From JAXGZG01 sp050952065 (lineage in GTDB: Bacteria; Bacillota; Sulfobacillia; Fermentithermobacillales; Fermentithermobacillaceae), in assembly GCA_050952065.1 (NCBI GenBank), contig JBMNKF010000002.1:318262-382261 (forward strand): a stretch of 64,000 bases of DNA. Reading direction: 5' to 3'. Numbering within the stretch: position 1 is the stretch's first letter; each line of letters starts with the position of its first letter. Under the pieces are notes generated by a model, which worked only from the letters and a program-made list of their open reading frames with translations, had not been told where the DNA came from and did not search any database. The translations under genes and the position numbers were made by a program. Shown here piece by piece: positions 52,499 to 61,423 of this stretch.

Positions 52499-53935
52499 CT
52501 ATGTGACCTTGGGGTTTACACTGCCCAGTGTTATCTGGACTCGATCCAACTTGTACCGGCCGTCGGGCCGCTTCCCTTCGATCGCAAGGTCTACGCCGGG
52601 CTCACCGGTGTTCGGATCGAGTATGGCAACGCAAAGGTGGTATTCACCCTCAGTCAAGTCCGCCGGGATAGGTACGGAACACAACACCCTATGCTCTCCC
52701 GGCAGCCAGGTTCGAATATCGTCGGGAAGAGTGGTCTTGCACACGATTCTCCCATTTTCGTTGGCTAAGGAGAGTTCAACTTGCCACGGGAAATAAAAAG
52801 GAGCGACACCCTTATTGAGCCAGACCATCTGTGTCCGAAGAGTTCCCCCAGGCTTCGCTCTCGGTGCATGTTTCACGGAGTGAACAACAAATCGATATCC
52901 CATGGTGTTCAGAGCCTCATCGAAGTACTGCTGATTTTCGTCCGTCGGCAGATGGTAAGCCGGGCAAGACGGTCCCAGCCACGTGATGTGGCAGTCTTTG
53001 ATCTGGTTCAGAGTGTCGTCGATGCGGTCCTTCTCTAGACAAATGATACCCGGCGGATTGGCTATTTCGCCGCCTGTCGGGGCGTACTTCCAGTAGTCCC
53101 TCATCGAAGGTTGGAAGACGTTCGCCAAGTAGTCGTAGTAGCCGTCGTTTATGCTGGCAAGAAACTGGTTTGTCTGCTCGGGATCGCCAAGAGAATCGTT
53201 GTAAAGGCCCATGCCCACATTCTTGGCGATCTCGAAAGGCCTTCGCATCAGAAGGTATTTGTCCGTGAAGAATTCCAGGTAGTGCTGTACATATTGGTCG
53301 CTGATCTCCAGCGGGGGAAAGGGGATCGGCGAGGACGAGTCTTGTTTGGTGTGCCACTCTCCCCAGTGACCTAGGCTGCCCAGGGCCACCATGGCGATTA
53401 GATCATCGTGATTGTAGCGAGCAGCTAGGGCGGCAACAAGGCTTCTGTGGCGAGCTATGAGATTGGGATTGCTATAGTTGGGGCCAAAACCCTTACCGTA
53501 GTCCAAGTCGTACCAGACCCCATCGCCGCCTATCTCGTCATACAACCAATCCGGTATGCACTTGGCGCCATCTTTATTGGGGGTGTCCATGTTCAGCCTG
53601 AAAATCACGTTTACGCTTTGCTCTCTCCAATAGTCGAACTGGTATTTCTCCTCCAGATTGGTGAAGGAATAGTCGCCTTTGGTGGGTTCCAGTTCGCTCC
53701 AGGTAGCATTCACGTAAACGAGTCTATGTGGAACTCTGTAGGGCCCTCCTTCCGCACTGGGTGCCCAACCCATATAAGGGTTGTTCAACGTATCTGTGAT
53801 TTCGGCTGGATAGAAGGCTGAACCCAATATTCCTTGTGACAAGTGGAGAGTTATTAAGGGGACGATGATAAAAAAACTAACCCGGCTATTATCTTCTTTG
53901 CGTGCTTGTACAGCATGATGGACGACCCCCAGCAT
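52499..53935 (-). CDS. DUF4832 domain protein, glycoside-hydrolase-like
   Basis: Exported protein of up to 478 residues. After a hydrophobic N-terminus (about 19-38) comes a TIM-barrel-like region with NNPYMGWAPS, WSELEPTKGDYSF, DTPNKDG and LGSLGHWGEWH, the hallmarks of the DUF4832 family, then a beta-sandwich C-terminus (about 365-470). The barrel resembles retaining glycoside hydrolases, and the Glu in GHWGEWH is a candidate catalytic residue. It lies on the opposite strand within the exopolysaccharide locus, so it may trim or degrade that polymer, in place of the PelA hydrolase domain; this is inference. ATG 53935 is the frame start and the site is weak. Confidence 0.75.
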   Translation of the reverse strand: MLGVVHHAVQARKEDNSRVSFFIIVPLITLHLSQGILGSAFYPAEITDTLNNPYMGWAPSAEGGPYRVPHRLVYVNATWSELEPTKGDYSFTNLEEKYQFDYWREQSVNVIFRLNMDTPNKDGAKCIPDWLYDEIGGDGVWYDLDYGKGFGPNYSNPNLIARHRSLVAALAARYNHDDLIAMVALGSLGHWGEWHTKQDSSSPIPFPPLEISDQYVQHYLEFFTDKYLLMRRPFEIAKNVGMGLYNDSLGDPEQTNQFLASINDGYYDYLANVFQPSMRDYWKYAPTGGEIANPPGIICLEKDRIDDTLNQIKDCHITWLGPSCPAYHLPTDENQQYFDEALNTMGYRFVVHSVKHAPRAKPGGTLRTQMVWLNKGVAPFYFPWQVELSLANENGRIVCKTTLPDDIRTWLPGEHRVLCSVPIPADLTEGEYHLCVAILDPNTGEPGVDLAIEGKRPDGRYKLDRVQITLGSVNPKVT

Positions 53936-54044
53936 GCTCAGCTTAGATATCAGTATATCCGTATTCTGACAGGCATAGAACAGTCGGTAGACTGATTGTC
54001 AAGACTCTGCATCTGTGACAACACCGCCACCTCGACGCCAGGAT

Positions 54045-54115
54045 GTGCTACATTACTGCGCCGCATTGCTGTACCACATTGCTGTACTGCTGCTTTGCTG
54101 TGCTAGATAGTTGTG
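54045..54115. repeat. ATTGCTGTACC-type repeats upstream of the epimerase-PelD gene
   Basis: Four or five variants of a 13-17 base unit (CATTACTGCGCCG, CATTGCTGTACCA, CATTGCTGTACTG) occur in the 358-base divergent gap 53936-54293. A promoter for the pel operon must be in this gap; TATTCT near 54221 is a weak candidate -10. Confidence 0.55.
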
Positions 54116-54293
54116 CCAACATCGTTCCGCCACGTTCGCCGGCCCGAGACGGGCACTCCCTTCCAGGTTCCCAAAAGAGTCTTGTTTCTTGGCTAATTTT
54201 GGTCAACCTGTGAGCATATTATTCTTAGAAGAAGCCCAGGCTTGTCTAGGTGACGCAAAAAGAGGACATGCAATGTAACGCCGGGGTGGTAGC

Positions 54294-56207
54294 ATGCACG
54301 TCTTGGTAACGGGGGGCTACGGTTTTATTGGGTCCCATGTGGCTGAAGTGTTCTTCAGAAAAGGCCACCGGGTAACCATAATCGATAATCTCTCGACGGG
54401 CAGCAAGACAAACGTAGGATTCAAGCATACGTTCTTTCAGATTGATGTTGAGGACCCCCGATGCGAAGAAGTATTTAGAATCGGAAGATTTGACGCAGTT
54501 ATTCACCTTGCCGCTCAGATCAGCGTAACTCGTTCCGTTGAGGACCCATGTTCGGATTCAAGAACAAACATCCTAGGTTTAGTCAACATGCTCCGTCTGT
54601 CCCACAAATACAACGCGAAACGGTTTGTTTTCGCCTCTTCGGCCGCCGTATACGGTAACAGCGGGGAACTCCCCTTGACAGAGGACGCCGAGCCCGATAT
54701 CCAATCCCCCTATGGGATGAGCAAACTTGTAGGCGAAGCGTATTGCCAGAAGTGGAACGAGCTCTACGGACTGAATACGGTGGTCCTGCGTCTGTCCAAC
54801 GTTTTCGGCCCCAGGCAAAGGGTATCAGGGGAGGGCGGAGTAGTCTCGGCTTTCATAGAAAACCTGATCGATCAGGAGGAACTGGTGATATTCGGCGACG
54901 GAAACCAGACCCGGGATTTCATCTACGTTAAGGATGTAGCGGACGCAATCTATCAAGCGGTTCTCTCGGATGTTACGGGTGTTTTCAACCTTTCATCCAA
55001 TACCGAGAGGAGTATCTCTGAGCTTGTACAGACAATCGGCGGTCTGCACCCCATCAAGGGTTTGCAGTACCGGGCACCAAAGATAGGCGATATCAATAGG
55101 TCTTGCTTAGATAACACCAAGATCAGAGAGGCTTTGGCTTGGTCCTGCAACCACACTTTGGAAGAGGGGTTAGAGAAAACTCTCAAGTGGTACTTGGATG
55201 ACCGAGAAAAAAGGGGCTCCGGCGAGCGCGGGTCCCAAATCTCCAAAAGACTCTCACGTACATCGCCAATAGGCTCTATCATGTCGGTACTACTTCCGTA
55301 CATAGAGAATCTGGCGATGTTTGCTTTGGCATACGTCCTGACAGCAGTAACGCCAGTAAATAACACGGTCAATGCACTCACGCCAGACTTCATGACCGTC
55401 TACATAGTGTTGACCGGCGTTGTTCACGGAATCAGGCAATCTGCACTGGCATCTGTGCTTGCCTCCGCCTCACTGTATTACCTGCATTCGGGCGGAGACA
55501 TCTTGTCTTTGTTCAGTGACACCAGTCCGTTGCTCAAGATGTCCTTCTATGTCGTAGTCGGCATAGCAGTGGGATACATCATCGAAGTGAAGAACGACAG
55601 GCTAAGGGAAACCCATGGCGTACTTCAGAAGTTGAGAGAGCAATATGCCTCTTTGGAGATACTGCAAGAGCAAACCCGTACGGTCGCGGAAGAACTGCGA
55701 GACCAGATAATCTGCAGCGAAGACAGCTATGGGAAAGTATATTCACTAATTGAAGCCCTGGACCACGCGAGTGTCCGAGAGATCCTTCCTAAGACTGTAA
55801 AGATTCTCGAGGATATCACCAGGTCCGATACCGTTTCAATATACCATTTGATCGATGGCAACTCGTTTGCGATCCTGGCGGCCACATCCGACAAGGGAGG
55901 GTTCGCTGCACCAACTACGCTAGAAGTCAGAGACCGGCAAGACATTCAGCAGGTCATCGAAACAAGGGATGTTTTCATCAACAAAGACTTGTCTCCCATG
56001 CTGGCAATGATGGCCGCGCCGCTTGTTTACAGCGACCAGGTGGTGGCCGTGGCCCTTATCCATTCTGTACCCCTTGAGAGACTCACCCTTCATCATTACA
56101 ACCGCTTGAAAGCTGTAGTCGGTATTATCTCTCGTTTTGTCGGCAGGGCCTCTGAATACGCACGCGACGTTACAGAAGAGCACCTCTCCACGTTCCAGGG
56201 GAGTTGA
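54294..56207 (+). CDS. NAD-dependent sugar epimerase fused to a PelD-like membrane/GAF protein
   Basis: Protein of 637 residues with two parts. Residues about 1-305 are an extended SDR epimerase: VTGGYGFIGSH for NAD, ASSAAVYGN, and catalytic YGMSK. Residues about 325-430 hold three or four membrane segments, then a coiled coil (about 440-480) and a GAF domain (about 485-625), the layout of PelD, the c-di-GMP receptor of Pel secretion. The C-terminal degenerate GGDEF domain of PelD is absent, so c-di-GMP control through that domain is not possible. GalE-type epimerases supply UDP-GalNAc for Pel. The fusion would put precursor synthesis at the synthase. ATG 54294 has GGGGTGG upstream. It is followed, overlapping, by the PelE-like region. 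Confidence 0.82.
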   Translation: MHVLVTGGYGFIGSHVAEVFFRKGHRVTIIDNLSTGSKTNVGFKHTFFQIDVEDPRCEEVFRIGRFDAVIHLAAQISVTRSVEDPCSDSRTNILGLVNMLRLSHKYNAKRFVFASSAAVYGNSGELPLTEDAEPDIQSPYGMSKLVGEAYCQKWNELYGLNTVVLRLSNVFGPRQRVSGEGGVVSAFIENLIDQEELVIFGDGNQTRDFIYVKDVADAIYQAVLSDVTGVFNLSSNTERSISELVQTIGGLHPIKGLQYRAPKIGDINRSCLDNTKIREALAWSCNHTLEEGLEKTLKWYLDDREKRGSGERGSQISKRLSRTSPIGSIMSVLLPYIENLAMFALAYVLTAVTPVNNTVNALTPDFMTVYIVLTGVVHGIRQSALASVLASASLYYLHSGGDILSLFSDTSPLLKMSFYVVVGIAVGYIIEVKNDRLRETHGVLQKLREQYASLEILQEQTRTVAEELRDQIICSEDSYGKVYSLIEALDHASVREILPKTVKILEDITRSDTVSIYHLIDGNSFAILAATSDKGGFAAPTTLEVRDRQDIQQVIETRDVFINKDLSPMLAMMAAPLVYSDQVVAVALIHSVPLERLTLHHYNRLKAVVGIISRFVGRASEYARDVTEEHLSTFQGS

Positions 56208-56281
56208 CCGAAAAAGATCGGAGTGTGATGATACGCATCTCTGTCCCATTGGCCGCAACCAGCCACTCGAGGGGGTTGACC

Positions 56282-57199
56282 ATGAAAGACCGGAACCTGA
56301 TGCTACTCGTTCTTGCTTATTGCCTTGTGGGCTTCTGCTGCTATTGGCACTGGCAAAAGGACGACAGGACCCAGGGATTATACCGCTTAGCCCTGGTTAC
56401 CTTCTTGCCAGTGTTTGGGTACTTGCTGCTTCTTGTCGATTGGCTGTCGAGACAGCACAAGGCTGACGCTGCGCACCTTCCGGTTCTTGAGGCAAAAGAA
56501 CACTGTGATGGTGGGCGGTCTTGGCGCCTGGACAGGCGCGGTGTTGACATGGAGTCAGAACTTAACGTAGTGCCCATGGAAGAAGCGCTTATCTTGAACA
56601 CCGCTTCGGTCCGAAGGCGCATGGTTCTAGATATATTGAAAGACGATCTGTTTCGGTATACTCGCTTGCTGAGGCTTGCCATGGGAAACGAAGACATGGA
56701 GACCTCCCATTACGCGACCACCGCGATAATGGAGATAAGACGCAAGATCCTCTTGGACCTCCACGAAACGGATGGGGTTTGCGATCTTGGCGATTCTTGC
56801 TTGGACAGACTGGTTTCAAAAGCGGAAAACCTGAAAAAGGTCCTGGACAGTTCGCTGCTGGACGGCGAAAACGCGAGCATAGCTGTGGAAACCCTCAAGA
56901 GGATACTGGAGCAGACAATGGCTACCAATCCTCAGAACGAGAATCTTCTTGCGGATCTGGTCAACTGCCATATTGCACAAGGCGACTACCCTGGCGCTCT
57001 GGGTCGCTGCCATGACCATGCCGCTGCCAATGGCCAGACTGAGCAAGTTCTCGTGATGCTACTCAAAATCGCCTATCTCTTGCGGAACAGAGATGTGTTT
57101 CTTCAAGCGCTCGATTCATTGGAAGGATTACCGAGAGTAGACACTCAATTGGCCGTCGATACAATGCAGTTTTGGCGGTTTCTTGAGGTGCGGACATGA
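56282..57199 (+). CDS. pelE: PelE-like membrane protein with TPR-like region
   Basis: Protein of 305 residues: two N-terminal helices (about 6-25 and 32-52), a cytosolic part with VVPMEEALILN and ETSHYATTAIMEI, and a helical C-terminus with TPR-like pairs (NPQNENLLADLVNCHIAQGDYPGAL). This is the arrangement of PelE, which joins PelD and PelF in the Pel synthase. ATG 56282 has GAGGGGG at 56268-56274; the frame starts at 56204 but the upstream part is unrelated. It overlaps pelF by 4 bases (ATGA). Confidence 0.75.
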   Translation: MKDRNLMLLVLAYCLVGFCCYWHWQKDDRTQGLYRLALVTFLPVFGYLLLLVDWLSRQHKADAAHLPVLEAKEHCDGGRSWRLDRRGVDMESELNVVPMEEALILNTASVRRRMVLDILKDDLFRYTRLLRLAMGNEDMETSHYATTAIMEIRRKILLDLHETDGVCDLGDSCLDRLVSKAENLKKVLDSSLLDGENASIAVETLKRILEQTMATNPQNENLLADLVNCHIAQGDYPGALGRCHDHAAANGQTEQVLVMLLKIAYLLRNRDVFLQALDSLEGLPRVDTQLAVDTMQFWRFLEVRT

Positions 57200-58629
57200 G
57201 GATATGCCTTATTGCCGAAGGGAGCTATCCCTACATCACTGGAGGAGTATCCAGTTGGGTTCAGATGCTCTTAACGAACCTGAGCGAGTATGAGTTCATC
57301 ATATGTACTATCGGAGCTCACCAAGTATACAGGGGGCGGTACAGCTATCCCATACCCAAGAATGTTGTGGAAGTAAAGGAAATCCTCATCGATGAGGCGG
57401 TCGCACCGAAGGTGCGTTGGGGCAGGAGAACTGGCCTTCAGCCTACTGAAAGAAAGGTCTTGACCAGGCATCTATTGGGAGACGATATCGATTGGGTTTC
57501 GCTATTTGCGTGTTTCAGACGATGTGGAGCCAGAACTGCTCAGGAGTTCGTGGCCAGTCGAGATTTCTTCGATGTCGTGATAGATGCATACGAGATGCAG
57601 TATTCTCATCTACCCTTCGTGGATTTCTACTGGAACCTTAGATCCATGGTAAGTCCCCTATACCATGTCGTTCGGTCTCGGGTACCCGAGGCTGAGCTTT
57701 ACCACAGCGTCTCAGCAGGCTATGCCGGAGTGTTGGGCAGCCTCGGGAAGTCTTTGCGCCAGAAGCCCTTCGTGGTGACCGAGCACGGCATATATACCAG
57801 GGAACGGGAGGAGGAAATAATCAAGTCGGAATGGATTAAGGGATGTTTCAAGGATCTTTGGATGCAACACTTTTACTCTCTATCGAGATGCGCCTATACC
57901 CAGGCCGATAGAGTAATCACATTGTTTGACAGGAATAGGGGCATCCAAATCGAACTGGGCTGTCAGCCAGACAAGATTGACATTATCCCCAACGGAGTCA
58001 GAGCCGAAAGGTTCTTGAACCTGCCCACCAAAGATGACGCTGATGATTACACAAACGTAGGAGCTGTGGTTAGGGTTGTTCCCATAAAAGATATCAAGAC
58101 CATGCTCGAGGCTTTCGCTATGACCAAGCGAGAGTTCCCGCGGGTACGCTTCTTCATAATGGGACCTCTAGATGAAGATGCAGATTATGTCAGAGAATGC
58201 CGGCTATTAGCCGAAAAGCTGAGCTTGAGCGAAGTGACCTTCACGGGCAAGGTTGACATAGGAGAGTACATAGGCAAAATGGACATCTTGGTTTTAACCA
58301 GCATCAGCGAGGGTCAGCCGCTGGCCGTCTTGGAGGGAATGGCAAGCGGCAAGCCGTTTGTTGCAACCGATGTAGGTAGCTGCCAAGAACTTCTGTGCGG
58401 AAATGGAGACGGTTACGGCGATGCTGGGATAACGCTGCCCGTAATGGATGCTGAAAGGCTCAGTAAAGCCATAGTGATGCTGTGTAACCACAAAGAAATG
58501 AGGGAGCAGATGGGAAGGAACGGCCGCGCCAGGGTGATGGACTTGTACTCCGAAGAGCGGATGATTGCTTCCTACAGGAGCCTATACGCTAAGTTGGGAA
58601 GTCAGGGCTATGGCAGGAATCGGGTTTGA
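57196..58629 (+). CDS. pelF: PelF-type GT4 glycosyltransferase
   Basis: Cytosolic glycosyltransferase of 477 residues with the PelF start RICLIAEGSYPYITGGVSSWVQ and a GT-B C-terminal half: GRVVPIKDIKTM-like segment (VVRVVPIKDIKTMLEAF), and ISEGQPLAVLEGMASGKPFVATD with the nucleotide-sugar-binding E-x7-E. PelF polymerises GalNAc/GlcNAc from UDP-sugars in the Pel pathway. Length and motifs are complete. It overlaps pelE upstream and pelG downstream by 20 bases, so the three are one operon. Confidence 0.92.
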   Translation: MRICLIAEGSYPYITGGVSSWVQMLLTNLSEYEFIICTIGAHQVYRGRYSYPIPKNVVEVKEILIDEAVAPKVRWGRRTGLQPTERKVLTRHLLGDDIDWVSLFACFRRCGARTAQEFVASRDFFDVVIDAYEMQYSHLPFVDFYWNLRSMVSPLYHVVRSRVPEAELYHSVSAGYAGVLGSLGKSLRQKPFVVTEHGIYTREREEEIIKSEWIKGCFKDLWMQHFYSLSRCAYTQADRVITLFDRNRGIQIELGCQPDKIDIIPNGVRAERFLNLPTKDDADDYTNVGAVVRVVPIKDIKTMLEAFAMTKREFPRVRFFIMGPLDEDADYVRECRLLAEKLSLSEVTFTGKVDIGEYIGKMDILVLTSISEGQPLAVLEGMASGKPFVATDVGSCQELLCGNGDGYGDAGITLPVMDAERLSKAIVMLCNHKEMREQMGRNGRARVMDLYSEERMIASYRSLYAKLGSQGYGRNRV

Positions 58630-58945
58630 GCTAAGAAGGCTCTTCAGAAGCAGGAGCGTGTTCGGTGGGCTAAGAGCGGCCGTGTTTGCGGCTCTTATCA
58701 CCGTTGGGCCGACTATGCTGTGCATGCTCATGATCACCGCGCTGCAACAGATTCTCAAGACAAGTGGGTTCGCCCTGGCAGACAGGCATCTCTTCATGGG
58801 TGCCATTCTTTATTCGTTCATGTTTTCTTTGATTTTCACAAGCGGGCTAACCATGACCTTATCTCGATATGTCTCGGACAAGATTTACCTAACAGCATTT
58901 AGGATTCGCTATATCTTCTATCGGGACAATTCCACGAACCTCTAA
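58610..58945 (+). pseudogene. pelG: pelG, 5' fragment cut by a mobile element
   Basis: PelG is the polytopic membrane component (about 450 residues) of the Pel synthase and exporter. Here only the first 93 codons are PelG: MAGIGFELRRLF, two to three helices and SRYVSDKIY. From codon 94 (58889) the frame enters mobile-element DNA, adds 18 unrelated residues and stops at 58945. The 3' part of pelG must lie outside the window, probably beyond the far end of the element. ATG 58610 overlaps pelF. As it stands the locus cannot make a complete Pel synthase. Confidence 0.88.
58880..58895. other. Probable attachment-site junction of the mobile element
   Basis: The PelG reading ends at Tyr93 (58886-58888) and the recombinase stop codon (complement of 58889-58891) begins next to it. 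The crossover core should lie within a few bases of here; its exact dinucleotide needs the other junction. Confidence 0.65.
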
Positions 58946-60595
58946 ACGGTCTGGATACACCCACAGCTTAACTTGTAACCTGTCAAGCAGTTCCTCCCAG
59001 GTTACTATTCTTTGTGGGAACCCGACCGTTAAATGTTTTTCATCGTGAACCTTCACAAAGGCAATATTTTCAGTAATTTTATCGTCATCCGGTTGGTAGC
59101 GGACATCAAACAGTTCCTCTTCAATCGCTTCTTTCACAACAGCAATATTCTGCTCCAGCTTTGTGAGGTTTTCCATCTCAGGCCAGTAATGCTCACAACG
59201 CCTGCGGACAGCAAGCTCCTGCTCTTTCAGTTCGTTGATTTGCCGCTTATAATCTTCGTGAGACAAAGCCCCGTCAACATAGACAGTAGCGAGCCTTTTC
59301 TGCTTCTCCTGCAGATGAGAAATTTGCTCTGTTATGGGAGAGAGCAGGGTTTCAAGTTCTTCTTTCCGGCGTTCCAGCGAACCGACGTACTCCTCGATGG
59401 CTTTCCGCATCTGGTCTTTGTTTTGAAGCATATCAATAAGCCGTTTTTTGACTTCTGCAGTAACTGCTTCGCCGTCAAGCACAGGGCTGTCGCATTTCGG
59501 GCTGCCGTCAAGGTGGTACTGTTTCAATTTCCCGTTGCACTTGAAAACCAGCTTTGTGCCCTTGTTATACATAGCATCGTGAAACGGGCGCTGACAGACA
59601 CCGCAGAAGATACGACCGGCAAGTATCGGCTTGGGTCTCTTGCGGTTAAACCCGCCTCTGGACTGCACTCTCTTCTCCTGCGCTTTCTCCCAGAGCATCT
59701 TGTCAATTATCGGCGGGAAGTCTACCTCAAACCACCCATCAGTTTTTTCCTTCTTTATTTTTTCGACCTGTTCTGGACTGACCTGCATTTTATCACCCCT
59801 CCAGAGATAATTTGTCCCGGCGTAAACAGTGTGAGTAAGAATACGCTGGACAGTAGCGTCGCTCCAATGAGCCTGCATTTTCCCAGCGCGCCCTTTTCGG
59901 GTTTTGCGAAATTGGTTAGGCGTGGGTATACCGAGTTCAGTCAGCTTTTCGGCAATCCGCACCATGCCCAAAGGCTGTCCTGACTCGTCTCCATAGACGT
60001 ACCACTGGAAAATAAGCTTAACTATCTTGGCTTCATCTTCTCGAATTACCCATTTTTCTTTTTCGTCGTCCCACCTGTAGCCGAACGGCTGAGAGCCGCC
60101 AGAATACTTGCCTGCTTTTGCCAGCTTTTTCTTGCCGGTCACCGTCCTTAATTTGATAACTTCCCTTTCGTACTCCGCAAAGGTGGCGAGGATGTTTGAC
60201 TGCAGCTTGCCTTCAGGAGTGTCGTCGTTAGACCCCTGCACAAAAATAAAACCGTCTCCTTTAAGGCCGCACCGCCTTACTTTTCGGGCTTCGTCCCGCA
60301 GGGCGGCAAAAAGGGCAAGAGAGCGGGAAAGCCTATCTTGACGGTAGACGAAGATAGCGTCATATTCTCCCCCTTGATATTTCTCCCAAAGCTGATGGAG
60401 CACTGGTCTAGCATCAATCCCCAGTGCTCCGCTGTAGCCGTCTTCTTTGAATATGTCTTCTTCTGTAACGTGGTAACCGCGTCTTTTTGCTTCCTCCATG
60501 CAGATTTCCGCTTGAGTATCGAGAGAAGTCCCCTCTGCTTGGTCTTCTGTGGAAACCCGACAGAGGACGGCGGCACGCTTCAGCAGCCCTTTCAT
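58889..60595 (-). CDS. Large serine recombinase
   Basis: Site-specific recombinase of 568 residues. The N-terminal resolvase-like domain has the catalytic Ser15 in CRVSTEDQ, followed by YRQDRLSRS and a YxERE-like EYEREVIKLRT segment. A recombinase domain (about 165-280) follows, then a zinc ribbon with CGVCQRPF and later cysteines (about 320-365), and a coiled coil (about 395-470), the layout of phiC31-type integrases and of SpoIVCA/CcrB-like enzymes. ATG 60595 has AGGTGA upstream. Its 3' end abuts the pelG junction. It should integrate and, with a directionality factor, excise the element. Confidence 0.96.
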   Translation of the reverse strand: MKGLLKRAAVLCRVSTEDQAEGTSLDTQAEICMEEAKRRGYHVTEEDIFKEDGYSGALGIDARPVLHQLWEKYQGGEYDAIFVYRQDRLSRSLALFAALRDEARKVRRCGLKGDGFIFVQGSNDDTPEGKLQSNILATFAEYEREVIKLRTVTGKKKLAKAGKYSGGSQPFGYRWDDEKEKWVIREDEAKIVKLIFQWYVYGDESGQPLGMVRIAEKLTELGIPTPNQFRKTRKGRAGKMQAHWSDATVQRILTHTVYAGTNYLWRGDKMQVSPEQVEKIKKEKTDGWFEVDFPPIIDKMLWEKAQEKRVQSRGGFNRKRPKPILAGRIFCGVCQRPFHDAMYNKGTKLVFKCNGKLKQYHLDGSPKCDSPVLDGEAVTAEVKKRLIDMLQNKDQMRKAIEEYVGSLERRKEELETLLSPITEQISHLQEKQKRLATVYVDGALSHEDYKRQINELKEQELAVRRRCEHYWPEMENLTKLEQNIAVVKEAIEEELFDVRYQPDDDKITENIAFVKVHDEKHLTVGFPQRIVTWEELLDRLQVKLWVYPDRLEVRGIVPIEDIANPKCC

Positions 60596-60619
60596 TGCAT
60601 CACCTACTATTACAATTGA

Positions 60620-61387
60620 CTAACTAAGCAATAACGGAGTTATTGCAAATGTAGCGATTATATAAGAAACAACGATACATACCACAATCCCTACTACCCA
60701 GAACAATAGTGAATGATTTTGTTTGGAACGTGCATAATACCAAAGACCTACCAGCGATAAACCTAATAAAATCAGAAAAGTGATTATTCCTGGCCAGAAT
60801 ACAGATGCGGTAACTGCAATAGAACGGGAAGATAAATCTTCATTTGTTTCATTCTCCCCATTAGTCGCTTTTTCTGTTTGTGTAACAGTCGGGTCAACAG
60901 TGTCGAGAAATTCATTGTATGTTTCAATGTAATCCTTAATCTCCCAATGCTCGTCATTGATACCAATGTTACTGCCACCCAATAAACTTGTTACCCGTTG
61001 TCCTTCAATGACTGCAATACAGTTAAGGTCAAATGTGACATATGGATTGTCATTATCATCATTTCTTAAAAACAGAAGCAATTCTGTGTTGGTTTCCGGT
61101 AGAGCATGAACACTACCCATCCAACCGTAAACACGATTTTTCTTCCCAGTAAACACTATTTCTGGTTCGGAATATTCACCTTTTAGAACCCGGTCTACCA
61201 AAACAGTAAATGTTCTTTCTTCTTCCACTTCGTTACTACTAATGACTTTTCCGGTCAAAATAAGTGTGGAGTTAGAAATTACATTTTCTGGGCTACCAGC
61301 TACTAAACGTGCTTGGGCTACAGACACAAAGATGGTCATTACCGATATGGCAATAATAACTATTCTTAATAGTTTTGATTTAAGCAT
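60620..61387 (-). CDS. Hypothetical exported protein with C-terminal membrane helices
   Basis: Unrecognised protein of 255 residues. An N-terminal signal sequence with Ala-Gln-Ala is followed by an exported domain of about 150 residues (STLILTGKVIS, VDRVLKGEYSEPEIVF), a polar Thr/Asn/Glu-rich stretch (about 165-185) and two C-terminal helices (about 190-220 and 228-252). The exported domain resembles small beta-barrel surface domains in Gram-positive membrane proteins, but I do not assign a family. ATG 61387 has AGGGGG upstream. It is mobile-element cargo, next to the recombinase gene. Confidence 0.7.
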   Translation of the reverse strand: MLKSKLLRIVIIAISVMTIFVSVAQARLVAGSPENVISNSTLILTGKVISSNEVEEERTFTVLVDRVLKGEYSEPEIVFTGKKNRVYGWMGSVHALPETNTELLLFLRNDDNDNPYVTFDLNCIAVIEGQRVTSLLGGSNIGINDEHWEIKDYIETYNEFLDTVDPTVTQTEKATNGENETNEDLSSRSIAVTASVFWPGIITFLILLGLSLVGLWYYARSKQNHSLLFWVVGIVVCIVVSYIIATFAITPLLLS

Positions 61388-61423
61388 TCAAACACCCCCT
61401 AATTGATAAGACGAGAGGAACCA

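Noticed and set aside
59033..59983. 316-residue frame on the plus strand
   Set aside because: It is antisense to the serine recombinase, whose motifs are clear, and its composition is that of an antisense frame.
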